38,192 nucleotides of DNA from JACDAN01 sp035265935 (GTDB lineage Bacteria > Actinomycetota > Thermoleophilia > Gaiellales > Gaiellaceae), in the NCBI GenBank assembly GCA_035265935.1, contig DATFOC010000118.1, positions 1 through 38,192 on the forward strand, given 5' to 3'. A model generated the notes under the pieces. That model searched no databases, was not told where the DNA came from, and saw only the letters and a program-made list of their open reading frames with translations. Below are positions 1 through 7,620 of this stretch, piece after piece. Both the position numbers and the translations under genes were made by a program. Position 1 is the first letter of the stretch; each line of letters opens with the position of its first letter.

Positions 1-1
1 G

Positions 2-748
2 GGCGGCGACTGGGATCTCCTGCTCCGCATCGCGGTCTGGGGCGTCGCAGCGGGAATCGTCGGCGCCCGCGCCTACCACGTGATCACGAGCTGGTCGGAG
101 GTGCCCGACCCGAAGTGGCAGGGCGTCTTCATGGTCTGGAAAGGCGGGCTCGGCGTCTGGGGCGGGATCCTGCTCGGGACGCTCATCGGCGCCTACATCT
201 GCAAGCGAGCAGGGAAGAGCCCGTTCGTGCTCATGGACGCGGCCGCGCCTGGCCTGATGCTCGCGCACGGGGTCGGCCGGTTCGGCAACTGGTGGAACCA
301 GGAGCTCTTCGGCGAGCCGACGGACCGGCCGTGGGGCCTCGAGATCGACCCGGAGAACCGCCCGTTCGAATACGCGACGGCGGAGACGTTCCACCCGACG
401 TTCCTCTACGAGTTCCTGTACGTGACTGCGGCGGCGATCCTGCTGCTCCTCCTCGACCGCTTCATTCGCTTCCGACCGCCGGCGCTTTTCGCGCTCTACG
501 TGATGCTCTATACGTTCGGCCGCTTCTTCGAGGAGCTGCTGCGGATCGACCCGTCGCACGAGCTTGGCCCGCTGCGGCTGAACGCCTGGGTCTCGATCGT
601 CGTCTTCGTCCTGGCCACCGCGTTCTTCGTCTACTGGCAGCTGCTCCGGGGGCGGCCGCGCCGGCTGCGGCGCGAGCGCGGACGCGAGGCCCCAAAGGAC
701 GGGCCGGCGATGGCGATCCCGAAGGGCCGCGTCCGACCTCGCCGCTAG
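2..748 (+). CDS. lgt: Prolipoprotein diacylglyceryl transferase, 5'-truncated by the window edge
   Basis: Lgt moves diacylglyceryl from phosphatidylglycerol to the lipobox cysteine of prolipoproteins, in the cytoplasmic membrane. The frame is open from base 2, and the true start lies before the window. Visible family features are GARAYHVITSW near the start, then a hydrophobic segment and the Lgt signature around HGVGRFGNWWNQELFG, where the Arg and Asn are the conserved ones. Further C-terminal membrane segments follow, then a basic cytoplasmic tail rich in Arg. The stop TAG at 746-748 also begins a -10-like box for scpA. The substrates of such an enzyme include the two lipoproteins encoded later (20340 and 28233). 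The identification is secure; only the N-terminus is missing. Confidence 0.95.
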   Translation, partial: GGDWDLLLRIAVWGVAAGIVGARAYHVITSWSEVPDPKWQGVFMVWKGGLGVWGGILLGTLIGAYICKRAGKSPFVLMDAAAPGLMLAHGVGRFGNWWNQELFGEPTDRPWGLEIDPENRPFEYATAETFHPTFLYEFLYVTAAAILLLLLDRFIRFRPPALFALYVMLYTFGRFFEELLRIDPSHELGPLRLNAWVSIVVFVLATAFFVYWQLLRGRPRRLRRERGREAPKDGPAMAIPKGRVRPRR

Positions 749-751
749 CGT
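746..751 (+). promoter_or_regulatory. Putative -10 box of scpA (TAGCGT)
   Basis: TAGCGT fits the actinobacterial TANNNT -10 pattern and lies 9 nt before the scpA ATG. Its first three bases are the lgt stop codon. No -35 is recognisable, so the call rests on position alone. Confidence 0.35.
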
Positions 752-760
752 CCGGCGCTG

Positions 761-1528
761 ATGGCGATGCCGGTTCGCGAGCTCGAGCTCGACCTCGAGG
801 CGTTCGAGGGTCCCTTCGACCTGCTGCTCGCGCTCGTCCTGCGGGACGAGCTCGACCTGGGCGAGGTGGACGTTGCCGGCATCGTGCTCGCCTTCCTCGA
901 GCGGCTGGCCGAGCGCGAGGAGCTCGACCTCGACGCCTGCGGAGAGTTCCTCGTCCTGGTGGCGGCGCTGCTCGAGCTGAAGGCCCGTTCGCTGCTCACC
1001 GGCGAGGAGACGGATCTCGAGGATCTCGACCCGGCCGAGGCTGCGGCCGAGCTCGCGCGTCGCCTGGCCGAGTACCGCCGGATCAAGGAGGCGGCGGCGT
1101 GGCTCGTCGACCGGCTCGACGAGGAGAGCGACCGCTACTTCCGCCTCGGCCCTGCCCCGCTTGCGCCAAAGGTCGAGCGCCGGCTCGCTCCCCAGGACCC
1201 GGCCGAGCTGGCCACGGTTCTCCGGGCGCTGACAGCGGAGCCACCTGCGGTCTCACTGGCGCATCTCGAGCTCCGGTTCCCGCCGGTGGAGCAGTTCCTC
1301 GGCCGGTTCAGGTCGCTGCTCGCGCGTCGGACCCGCTTCGACTTCGACACGGAAGTGCACCACTTGACGCGCGTCGAGCAGGCCGTGGCCTTCCTCGCAC
1401 TGCTGGAGCTGCGCAAGGCCGGCGAGATCGAGCTGTCCCAGGCGGCGCCGTTCGCGCCAATACGCGTACAGAGGAACGCCGAGACGAAAACGGAAAGGAT
1501 TACTGCATGGACCGCCCGCTCCGCCTAG
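761..1528 (+). CDS. scpA: Segregation and condensation protein A
   Basis: ScpA is the kleisin subunit that bridges SMC heads in the bacterial condensin. The 255-residue protein opens with the characteristic kleisin N-terminus (LEAFEGPFDLLLALV near residues 11-25). It then has an acidic helical middle with many Glu/Leu and a C-terminal winged-helix-like part (VAFLALLELRKAGEIELSQ). Length and motifs are normal for the family. The ATG at 761 is used; a second in-frame ATG at 767 is possible. The gene ends 22 nt inside scpB, indicating a coupled scpAB operon, the usual arrangement. Confidence 0.95.
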   Translation: MAMPVRELELDLEAFEGPFDLLLALVLRDELDLGEVDVAGIVLAFLERLAEREELDLDACGEFLVLVAALLELKARSLLTGEETDLEDLDPAEAAAELARRLAEYRRIKEAAAWLVDRLDEESDRYFRLGPAPLAPKVERRLAPQDPAELATVLRALTAEPPAVSLAHLELRFPPVEQFLGRFRSLLARRTRFDFDTEVHHLTRVEQAVAFLALLELRKAGEIELSQAAPFAPIRVQRNAETKTERITAWTARSA

Positions 1529-2100
1529 TCGCTGCCAACCCGCTCGACCGCCTTGCACGCACGCTCGAGGCGCTTTTGGTCGTCGCCTCGCAGCCGCTCT
1601 CGGTCGCCGAGCTCGCAGAAGCCGCTGCGGAGGACGGCGAACGCGTCGAGATGGCGCTCGGGCTGCTCGGGGAGCGCTTCCACGAGGGCCGCAGCGGGAT
1701 CGTCCTCGAGCAGGTCTCCGGCGGCTGGGCGTTCCGCGCCTCACGCGAGGCGGCGGAGGCCTGTGGCCGGATGTTCGAGCGCCCTGTCGAGCGCGGCCTC
1801 TCGCAGGCCGCGATGGAGACGCTCGCCGTCATCGCGTATCTCGGGCCTTGCTCGCGCCCGGAGATCGCCAGACTGCGAGGCGTGGCTGCCGACTCGGTCG
1901 TCGCAGGGCTAGTCGAACGCGGGTTGATCGCCGAGGCCGGTCGAGAGGAAGGCGGTGCGGTTCGCTACAGAACGACACCGCTCTTCGAGCGCGTGTTCGG
2001 CCTCGAGAGCCTGTCGGTCCTGCCGCGCCTGGACGACCTCGGCGACGCGGACGACATCCGCGGCCGGCTCGAGCAGCTGGCCGAGAAGCGGCCTGCGTAG
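1507..2100 (+). CDS. scpB: Segregation and condensation protein B
   Basis: ScpB dimers bind ScpA and complete the SMC-ScpAB condensin. The product has 197 residues and two winged-helix domains. The first lies around LEALLVVASQPLSVAELAEA, and the second holds the conserved segment LSQAAMETLAVIAY followed by RPEIARLRGV. The ATG at 1507 lies inside the 3' end of scpA (22-nt overlap) and restores the normal ScpB N-terminus. The stop TAG at 2098 begins a 6-bp stem (TAGAGC, loop of five, GCTCTA) with no T-run, so it is only a weak terminator candidate. In many relatives rluB follows directly; here an accessory patch intervenes. Confidence 0.95.
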   Translation: MDRPLRLVAANPLDRLARTLEALLVVASQPLSVAELAEAAAEDGERVEMALGLLGERFHEGRSGIVLEQVSGGWAFRASREAAEACGRMFERPVERGLSQAAMETLAVIAYLGPCSRPEIARLRGVAADSVVAGLVERGLIAEAGREEGGAVRYRTTPLFERVFGLESLSVLPRLDDLGDADDIRGRLEQLAEKRPA

Positions 2101-2179
2101 AGCCTGCCGCTCTAGGCTGCCGACGTATCCGGTTAGCTGCCCCTTCCGCCGGCAGATGAACGGCGACAGGAGGTGATGC

Positions 2180-2596
2180 ATGAACGAGCCGACTCAGAAG
2201 GACGAAAACACACAGGCAGCATGGCCCGGAGGGATCCATGCGATCACGCTCTTCGTCGAGGACCTGGCGGCCGCGAAGCGCTTCTACACCGAGGTCTTTC
2301 AGCTCCCCGTCTTCTTCGAAGACGACAGCTCGACCGTCTTCAAGTTCGGTGACACGCTCGTCAACCTGTTGGAGGCAGGCGAAGCTTCCGCGCTTGTCGC
2401 GCCTGCGACGGTCGCGACGCCCGACGCGGGTGCCAGGTTCCAGTTCACACTCGGTGTAGACGACGTGGATGCGACGGTCGACGAACTGAAGAGCCGCGGA
2501 GTCGAGCTGCTGAACGGTCCGATGGATCGTCCGTGGGGCATCCGCACCGCCAGCTTCCGTGATCCCGGCGGCCACATCTGGGAGGTCGCCAAATAG
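2180..2596 (+). CDS. VOC (glyoxalase/bleomycin-resistance) family protein
   Basis: A 138-residue single-domain vicinal-oxygen-chelate protein. It has the paired beta-alpha-beta-beta-beta layout. Module one starts GIHAITLFVEDLAAAKRFYTEVF; module two holds LGVDDVDATVDELKSRG and ends DPGGHIWEVAK. Candidate metal ligands are His25 and the Glu of HIWEV. The substrate cannot be told from sequence, as the family covers lyases, dioxygenases and antibiotic-binding proteins. The start is fixed by the strongest Shine-Dalgarno in the window (AGGAGGTGA at 2168-2176), unlike the mostly leaderless neighbours. The 79 nt upstream, from the scpB stop, contain no other gene. Confidence 0.85.
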   Translation: MNEPTQKDENTQAAWPGGIHAITLFVEDLAAAKRFYTEVFQLPVFFEDDSSTVFKFGDTLVNLLEAGEASALVAPATVATPDAGARFQFTLGVDDVDATVDELKSRGVELLNGPMDRPWGIRTASFRDPGGHIWEVAK

Positions 2597-2601
2597 GCGC
2601 T

Positions 2602-2856
2602 CTACGCCTCTAGGCGGTAGAAGCGCCAAAAGTTAGGCTCGATCGGCACGACCTCGACCTTCCCAAACCCCGCCTCCTCGGCGTAGCGGCGGAACGTGAC
2701 TTCGCATCGCCGTGCCGGTCTCTGCGGATGGCTGCTCGACCCTCCGCGGATGGCTGCTCGACCCGCCCGACCGGGAGGCAGTGAGGATCGACCAGGCATA
2801 CATGACGCGCTCGACGTGAGCAGCACCTCGTCGTGGCCGGGCGGCCACGCGGACAT
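2602..2856 (-). pseudogene. Remnant of a SAM-dependent methyltransferase C-terminus
   Basis: The last ~30 residues of this minus-strand frame (AEEAGFGKVEVVPIEPNFWR and then FYRLEA) resemble the C-terminus of class I methyltransferases, where an AGF-VEVLPI-FFRFYRL type ending is common. The preceding ~50 residues look like no protein and are read through a tandem 22-bp repeat. A proper methyltransferase core (the SAM-binding GxGxG region) is absent from this strand, because the luciferase-like gene ends immediately upstream at 2857. I read it as the surviving tail of a deleted gene. It could also be a short chance similarity. Confidence 0.45.
2724..2764. repeat. Tandem direct repeat, 19-nt units with 22-nt period
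   Basis: Two exact copies of the 19-mer GCGGATGGCTGCTCGACCC occupy 2724-2742 and 2746-2764, separated by TCC. They lie within the decayed methyltransferase region. Nothing similar was noticed elsewhere in the window. Confidence 0.8.
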
Positions 2857-3729
2857 CTAGAGCGCCGCTGCGATCTCGCCAAGCACCCCGACGACGTCGA
2901 GATCGTCGTGGACGACGTGCTGGAGCATGACGCGCTCGACCCCAGCCGCTTCGAATTCGCGCAGCCCGTCGACGAGGTCGACCGGGCTCCCGGCGAGGCC
3001 CCGTCGCTTCAGCTCGTCGAACCACTCGTCGGCCGAGCCCGCGCCGGGAAAGACCTGCACGAAGCGCCTGGCGTGATCCCTCCCGAGCACGAACGGCGTC
3101 ATCAGCGAGAAGCGCAGCGACGACGGGTCGCGGTCCACGCGCTCGCACGCCTCGTCGAGCTTCCTCCGACGCCGGGCAGCCTCGGCCGTGTCGACGCCGA
3201 AGGTGTTGTACTCGTCGGCGAACCGCGCGGCCGGGTCGGCCGTCCCGCGGCGCGCGCTGCCGCCGACGATCAATGGTGGACGGGGCTGCTGGACCGTGAG
3301 CGGGTCGTCCCGAAGGAGCCGGTCGACCTGCTCGACGTGCACGGCCAGCGTCCGCACCCGCTCCCTCGTCTCCGGAAAGTCGAGGCCGAAGCGCTCGTGC
3401 TCCTCCGCCATCCAGCCGGCGCCCATCCCGACCTCGATCCTCCCGTCCGAGATCTGGTCGGCGGTCGCCGCCGCCTTCGCCACGACCGCCGGGTGGCGGA
3501 AGGTCACCGGCGAGACGAGCGTTCCGAGCCGAAGCTTGGAGGTGCGGGCGGCGAGGGCGCCGATGAGCGTCCAGGCGTCGGTCGCGGCGCGCTCGGGATT
3601 GGTCTGAGAGAGGTAGTGGTCGGAGCGGAAGAGCGCCTCGAGGCCGTGCTGCTCACAGGCGTCGGCAAGCGCGAGCCACTCGTCCCAGGAGGGGCCCTCC
3701 TGGCCCTCGACCATCAGTGCGACGTGCAT
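2857..3729 (-). CDS. Luciferase-like (probably F420-dependent) oxidoreductase
   Basis: A 290-residue TIM-barrel protein of the luciferase-like monooxygenase superfamily. It resembles the F420-dependent LLM-class group common in actinobacteria. Typical segments are the N-terminal MHVALMVEGQEG strand, LEALFRSDHY (barrel strand 2 with the conserved Ser-Asp-His), LGTLVSPVTFRHPAVVAKAA, QISDGRIEVGMGAGW, and RPPLIVGGS in the C-terminal half. Substrate and electron acceptor are unknown. The ATG at 3729 directly follows the stop of the upstream VOC gene (stop ends at 3730), so the two are co-transcribed. The stop TAG lies at 2857-2859. Confidence 0.88.
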   Translation of the reverse strand: MHVALMVEGQEGPSWDEWLALADACEQHGLEALFRSDHYLSQTNPERAATDAWTLIGALAARTSKLRLGTLVSPVTFRHPAVVAKAAATADQISDGRIEVGMGAGWMAEEHERFGLDFPETRERVRTLAVHVEQVDRLLRDDPLTVQQPRPPLIVGGSARRGTADPAARFADEYNTFGVDTAEAARRRRKLDEACERVDRDPSSLRFSLMTPFVLGRDHARRFVQVFPGAGSADEWFDELKRRGLAGSPVDLVDGLREFEAAGVERVMLQHVVHDDLDVVGVLGEIAAAL

Positions 3730-4104
3730 CTAGTCCCGAGCTTGGGCGAAGGACCACATATGGCCCTCGGGATCGCGGATGTCGCAGCGCCGGTCGCCGT
3801 TGGGCTGTTCGATAAGCTCGTTGACGATCTCTGCGCCCGCTGTGCGGGCCCGCTCGCGGAGAGCCTCGACGTCGTCGACGTACGCGTGCACCATTGCGGT
3901 GGCGTTGTCCGAGTTCCGAGGGTTCGCGTAATCCCAGGTCGCCTGTCCGAGCATCACCGGGGCGCCGTCGAGACGGAGCTCGACATGCAAGCCGCCGGCC
4001 CCGCCGATCGCGCGCAGCTGCTCATCGAACCCGAACGCATTAGTAAGGAACTCGACCGCGGCCTCTGCGTCCTCATAGAAGAGGTACGGCGCGATCTCCG
4101 TCAC
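3730..4104 (-). CDS. VOC-family protein (PhnB/glyoxalase-like)
   Basis: A 124-residue protein starting TEIAPYLFYEDAEAAVEFL, with the YEDAEAAVEFLTNAFGF motif of the PhnB-like VOC subgroup. It continues with HVELRLDGAPVMLG, a second module (AYVDDVEALRERARTAGAEI) and the ending DPEGHMWSFA. The substrate is not predictable. The GTG start at 4104 sits 6 nt after TAGGGT (minus strand, 4116-4111), so the message is probably leaderless. It is divergent from rluB with only 17 nt between starts. It forms a two-gene unit with the luciferase-like gene downstream. Confidence 0.85.
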   Translation of the reverse strand: MTEIAPYLFYEDAEAAVEFLTNAFGFDEQLRAIGGAGGLHVELRLDGAPVMLGQATWDYANPRNSDNATAMVHAYVDDVEALRERARTAGAEIVNELIEQPNGDRRCDIRDPEGHMWSFAQARD

Positions 4105-4121
4105 GCTGCAACCCTACCCAG
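4105..4121. promoter_or_regulatory. Compact divergent promoter between the VOC gene and rluB
   Basis: Only 17 nt separate two divergent starts. On the minus strand TAGGGT (4116-4111) precedes GTG 4104 by 6 nt. On the plus strand AACCCT (4110-4115) precedes GTG 4122 by 6 nt and keeps the A2/T6 of a -10. The two boxes overlap, as at 13432-13441. Any -35 elements would lie inside the coding sequences, and none is obvious. Confidence 0.4.
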
Positions 4122-4808
4122 GTGCGGCTGAATGCCTACCTCGCCCGAGCAGGAGTCGCTTCCCGCCGGAGGGCCGACGAGCTGATCAAGGCCGGGCGGG
4201 TGACGGTCAACGGCCAAGCCGGACAGCTGAATACGTTCGTCGAGCCTGCGGACCGCGTCGAGGTCGACGGCGCGCGCGTCGCTCCCCAGCAGCTCGCCTA
4301 CGTGCTGCTCCACAAGCCGGCCGGCGTTGTGACCACGGCGAACGATCCACACGGCCGGCCGACGGTCGTCGACCTCGTGCGGCACGACTCCCGGGTCGTG
4401 CCCGTCGGACGGCTAGACGCCGACACGACCGGCGTCCTGCTGCTCACGAACGACGGCGAGCTCGCTCACCGCCTGGCGCATCCGAAATACGAGGTCGAGA
4501 AGGCCTACGAGGCCGAGGTCGAGGGCGAGCCCGGGGACGACGCGCTGCGCCGCCTCGCCGACGGAGTCGAGCTCGAGGACGGCAGGACGGCGCCGGCGAA
4601 GGTCCGGCGGCTCGGTTCCTCGCGCGTAGAGCTCGCGATCCACGAGGGACGCAACCGGCAGGTGCGGAGGATGCTAGAGGCGGTCGGCCACCCCGTCCGC
4701 GGCCTGCACCGCAGCCGCTACGCCGGTCTCACGACCGAGGGCCTGCGGCCGGGCGAGTCGCGCGAGCTCACCCCCGAAGAGGTCACCGCGTTACGCTCGG
4801 GCCGATGA
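4122..4808 (+). CDS. rluB: Ribosomal large-subunit pseudouridine synthase B type (RluB/RsuA family)
   Basis: It isomerises uridine to pseudouridine in 23S rRNA; RluB targets the helix 89/peptidyl-transferase region. The 228-residue protein has an N-terminal S4 RNA-binding domain (MRLNAYLARAGVASRRRADE, then GRVTVNGQ) and the catalytic domain with VGRLDADTTGVLLLTNDGEL. The Asp of GRLDADTTG is the nucleophile position, and IHEGRNRQVRRM is the family C-terminal motif. The GTG start at 4122 places the S4 domain at residue 1. It ends in an ATGA overlap with corA. RsuA-type 16S specificity cannot be excluded from sequence alone, but position near scpAB favours RluB. Confidence 0.92.
   Translation: MRLNAYLARAGVASRRRADELIKAGRVTVNGQAGQLNTFVEPADRVEVDGARVAPQQLAYVLLHKPAGVVTTANDPHGRPTVVDLVRHDSRVVPVGRLDADTTGVLLLTNDGELAHRLAHPKYEVEKAYEAEVEGEPGDDALRRLADGVELEDGRTAPAKVRRLGSSRVELAIHEGRNRQVRRMLEAVGHPVRGLHRSRYAGLTTEGLRPGESRELTPEEVTALRSGR
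4792..4797 (+). promoter_or_regulatory. Putative -10 box for a leaderless corA message (TACGCT)
   Basis: TACGCT lies inside the rluB 3' end, exactly 7 nt before the corA ATG. The spacing matches the leaderless pattern seen elsewhere in the window. No clear -35. Confidence 0.4.
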
Positions 4809-5767
4809 TCGTCGACAGCGCGGTCTATGTGAACGGACACCGCCACGCTGGCGACATCCCGCTCGAGGAGACCTATGAGGCGAGCCGCAAGCAGGGGTGC
4901 TTCGCCTGGATCGGCCTCCACGAGCCGACGGAGAACGAGTTCGAAGCGGTCCGGCGGGAGTTCGGCCTCCACGAGCTCGCCGTCGAGGATGCGATAAAGG
5001 CCCACCAGCGGCCGAAGCTCGAGGTCTACGGCGAGACGCTCTTCCTCGTCCTCAAGACCGCCGAGTACGAGGCGGATCGCATCCGGTTCGGTGAGATCCT
5101 GCTGTTTGCCGGGGACGGATTCATCATCTCCGTGCGCCACGGCGACTTCCCACTGCACCAGGTCCGGATCGAGATGGAGCGACGGCCGGACCTGCTAGCC
5201 CACGGCCCAGTAGCTGCGATCTACGCGATCGTCGACCGCGTCGTGGACGCGTACGGCCCGGTCATCGAGGAGCTCGACACGGACATCCGGGAGGTCGAGA
5301 TCGAGGTCTTCTCACCGGATCGGGCGAACCCGGCCCCGCGGATTTACCGTCTCAATCGCTCGGTGCTCCAGCTCTACCAGGCAGTGACGCCACTCCGCCC
5401 CTCGGTTGACGATCTCGCCCGTGGAATACAGCGCCTGATACCGGACGAGATGCGGCCGTACTTCCGCGACGTCGACGACCATCTGCTGCGGGTCACTGCG
5501 TCGATCCGCGAGTTTCGGGAGCTGCTCACACAGATTCTCTCCGCGAACATCACGCAGGCGAGCTTCCGCCAGAACGAGGACGTCCGAAAGATCTCTGCGT
5601 GGGCCGCGATCATCGCCGTCCCGACGCTGATCAGCGGCATCTACGGGATGAACTTCGAGCACATGCCGGAGCTCAGCTGGCGGGTCGGCTACCCCCTGGC
5701 CATTCTGCTCATGGTCGGGTGCTGCCTCGCGCTCTACGGGCGGTTCAGACGGTCCGGCTGGCTCTGA
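4805..5767 (+). CDS. corA: CorA-type magnesium/cobalt transporter
   Basis: CorA is a homopentameric membrane channel for Mg2+ (also Co2+/Ni2+). The protein has 320 residues. A long cytoplasmic alpha/beta N-terminal domain (about 1-240) contains FAWIGLHEPTENEF and HELAVEDAIKAHQRPKLE. Two C-terminal membrane helices carry the selectivity motif GMNFEHMPEL between them (GMN is the invariant part, here YGMNFE). The C-terminal end is basic. It overlaps rluB by 4 nt. Its last 23 nt overlap the 3' end of the convergent trpS. Length and motif are normal. Confidence 0.96.
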   Translation: MIVDSAVYVNGHRHAGDIPLEETYEASRKQGCFAWIGLHEPTENEFEAVRREFGLHELAVEDAIKAHQRPKLEVYGETLFLVLKTAEYEADRIRFGEILLFAGDGFIISVRHGDFPLHQVRIEMERRPDLLAHGPVAAIYAIVDRVVDAYGPVIEELDTDIREVEIEVFSPDRANPAPRIYRLNRSVLQLYQAVTPLRPSVDDLARGIQRLIPDEMRPYFRDVDDHLLRVTASIREFRELLTQILSANITQASFRQNEDVRKISAWAAIIAVPTLISGIYGMNFEHMPELSWRVGYPLAILLMVGCCLALYGRFRRSGWL

Positions 5768-6746
5768 CGAAGCCCATCCGCTCGTACATCGTCTCGAGCG
5801 TCGGCGCCGAGGTGTTGCGCGCCTTCTCGGCGCCCAGCGCGAGCAGCCGGTGCAGCTCGGCGTCGTCCGCCCGCAACTGTGCGTAGCGCTCCTGAATCGG
5901 AGCCAGGAGCTGGACGACGGCCTCACCGACTTCTTCCTTGAACTGCCCGTAGCCGGCGCCGTCGTAGCGCGACTCGATCTCGGCGAACGACTCACCGGTC
6001 GCCACGGACATGATTTCGATCAGGTTCGAGATGCCGGGCTTGGTTCCCGGATTGTGCTGAACATCCCGGCCCGAATCGGTGACCGCGGTCTTGAACTTCT
6101 TCCGGATCACGTCAGGTTCGTCGACCAGCCGCACCACTCCCTGCTCGGCGCCGAGCGTCGTGGACATTGCGCGCTCGGGCTCCTGGAGGTTCTTGATCCG
6201 GGCGCCCTCTTCCGGGAAGACGCCTTTCGGGACCTTGAAGGTCTCTCCGAACCGACTGTTGAAGCGCTCGGCGATATTCCGCGCGAGCTCGATGTGCTGC
6301 CGCTGGTCGTCGCCGACCGGAACAACGTCGGTCTGATAGAGCAGGATGTCGCCTGCCATCAGCACGGGGTACGTGAAGAGCCCGGCCGAAACGAAATCGT
6401 GCCGCTCGGACTTGTCCTTGAACTGCGTCATCCGGCGGAGCTCGCCGAAGCTCGCCACCGAGCTCAGCAGCCAGGCCGCCTCGGCGTGAGCGGCCACGCC
6501 GCTCTGGGCGAAGACGGTCGAGCGTTCGGGATCGAGGCCGGTGGCGAAGAGCATGGCGGCGAGGTCGAGTGTTCGCTCGCGCAGGTCGGCAGGGTCGTGC
6601 TCGACGGTGATCGAGTGGAGGTCGACGATGCAGAAGAACGCGTCGCCGAGCTCCTGGGTCGCGGCGTACTGGCGGAAGCCGCCGCTGTAGTTGCCGAAGT
6701 GCTTCGAGCCGGTCGGCTGGATGCCGGAGAAGATCCTCAAGCTCAT
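5745..6746 (-). CDS. trpS: Tryptophan--tRNA ligase
   Basis: It charges tRNA-Trp and is a class Ic Rossmann-fold synthetase. The product is 333 residues, the normal size. The N-terminal MSLRIFSGIQPTGSKHFGNY carries a variant HIGH motif (HFGN). Other family segments are MTQFKDKS, DILLYQTDVVPVGDDQRQHIELAR and GARIKNLQEPERAMSTTLG. The last replaces the KMSKS loop with AMSTT, a form I recall from some actinobacterial TrpRS, so it is probably functional. It sits downstream of trpA on the same strand, with 157 nt between them bridged by a small open frame and two hairpins. Its 3' end overlaps corA by 23 nt. No T-box was recognised upstream. Confidence 0.96.
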   Translation of the reverse strand: MSLRIFSGIQPTGSKHFGNYSGGFRQYAATQELGDAFFCIVDLHSITVEHDPADLRERTLDLAAMLFATGLDPERSTVFAQSGVAAHAEAAWLLSSVASFGELRRMTQFKDKSERHDFVSAGLFTYPVLMAGDILLYQTDVVPVGDDQRQHIELARNIAERFNSRFGETFKVPKGVFPEEGARIKNLQEPERAMSTTLGAEQGVVRLVDEPDVIRKKFKTAVTDSGRDVQHNPGTKPGISNLIEIMSVATGESFAEIESRYDGAGYGQFKEEVGEAVVQLLAPIQERYAQLRADDAELHRLLALGAEKARNTSAPTLETMYERMGFVRASRTV

Positions 6747-6907
6747 TCCGGGATGACCACGCGCTGTCGGGGTGCGATGGGCGAGTGCGAGGGTAGGACG
6801 CAGGGAGCGTCCATAGCAGCGCTATGGGCGCGACTGAGGACGACGCCTCGCGCCGCACAGCGCGGCCCGATAGCCCGTGCTTCATTCCGGGAGGGGCGCT
6901 TCATCAT
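6743..6907 (-). CDS. Possible 54-aa bridging ORF between trpA and trpS
   Basis: The frame starts MMKRPSRNEARAIG and ends VVIPE. It begins in an ATGA overlap with the trpA stop and ends in an ATGA overlap with the trpS start. The product is Arg-rich with no recognisable domain, and third positions are less GC-biased than in the real genes around it. It may only be a translational relay keeping ribosomes on the message, or it may be chance. I do not assign a function. Confidence 0.2.
   Translation of the reverse strand: MMKRPSRNEARAIGPRCAARGVVLSRAHSAAMDAPCVLPSHSPIAPRQRVVIPE
6796..6827 (-). other. Two abutting hairpins in the trpA-trpS gap
   Basis: Perfect 6-bp stem GGACGC/GCGTCC (6796-6801 with 6807-6812, 5-nt loop) and perfect 7-bp stem CCATAGC/GCTATGG (6811-6817 with 6821-6827, 3-nt loop). 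They share two bases, so they compete or stack. There is no T-run on either side, so a simple intrinsic terminator is not supported. A processing or attenuation role ahead of trpS is possible. Confidence 0.5.
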
Positions 6908-7620
6908 CGCGCCGGGATTATCGCGCCAGCCCCAATGGCCGACCGCAGCGTTTCGACGTAGGCCTGAAGCGCGTCTGGCCCATCCTCGGCAACCTCGACC
7001 GCGCGAGAGCCGACGACGATTCCGTCGGTGAGCTCGGCGGCTTCGGCCGCATGCTCGGGTGTCGAGATCCCGAACCCTGCGTAGAGCGGCAGGTCGCTGA
7101 AGGCGCGCGTACGGGCGACGAGCCCCGCGAGCGAAGGGGAGAGGCGCTCGCGGGCCCCCGTCGTCCCGGTGACGGTAACCAGGTAGAGCCAGCCGTCCGT
7201 ATGGCGCGCAGCAATCTGGATTCGTTCGTCGGTCGAGGTCGGTGCGACGAGCTGGACGCGCCTGAGCTCGGGCCTCTCGCCGGCGGGAAGGTCGGCGACG
7301 ATCAGGGTCGTGGCGCCCGCGGCGCGCGCGTCGGCCTCGAACCGCTCGTAACCGTACGCCTCGAGCAGCGAGGCGTAGGTCATCGGAATCAGCGGGACGT
7401 CGACGCGCGCACGTGTCTCCGCGAGGCACTCCAGGCAGCGGCGAGTGCGCATTCCCTCGGCGAGCGCTCGCTCGGCGGCCCTGCGGATCACCGGCCCGTC
7501 GGCGAGCGGATCCGAGAATGGAAAGCCGACCTCGACGATGTCCGCGCCGCCGGCAACCGCGGCCTCGGCGAGCTCGGGGGCGTCCCGCCCGGCCATCAGG
7601 TAAACGACGAGCGTCTTCAT
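6904..7620 (-). CDS. trpA: Tryptophan synthase alpha subunit
   Basis: It cleaves indole-3-glycerol phosphate to indole and glyceraldehyde-3-phosphate and channels indole to TrpB. The product has 238 residues, shorter than the usual ~265 because it starts directly at the first barrel strand (MKTLVVYLMAGRDAPEL). Catalytic acids are visible: Glu30 in ADIVEVGFPFSDP and Asp41 in PLADGPVI. The phosphate-binding loop GFGISTPEHA and VVGSRAVE follow. The start overlaps trpB by ATGA. It is the last trp gene of the operon; trpS follows on the same strand. Confidence 0.95.
   Translation of the reverse strand: MKTLVVYLMAGRDAPELAEAAVAGGADIVEVGFPFSDPLADGPVIRRAAERALAEGMRTRRCLECLAETRARVDVPLIPMTYASLLEAYGYERFEADARAAGATTLIVADLPAGERPELRRVQLVAPTSTDERIQIAARHTDGWLYLVTVTGTTGARERLSPSLAGLVARTRAFSDLPLYAGFGISTPEHAAEAAELTDGIVVGSRAVEVAEDGPDALQAYVETLRSAIGAGAIIPAR

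Noticed and set aside
6747..6903. T-box leader upstream of trpS
   Set aside because: No T-box consensus or specifier-loop layout found; only two short hairpins.
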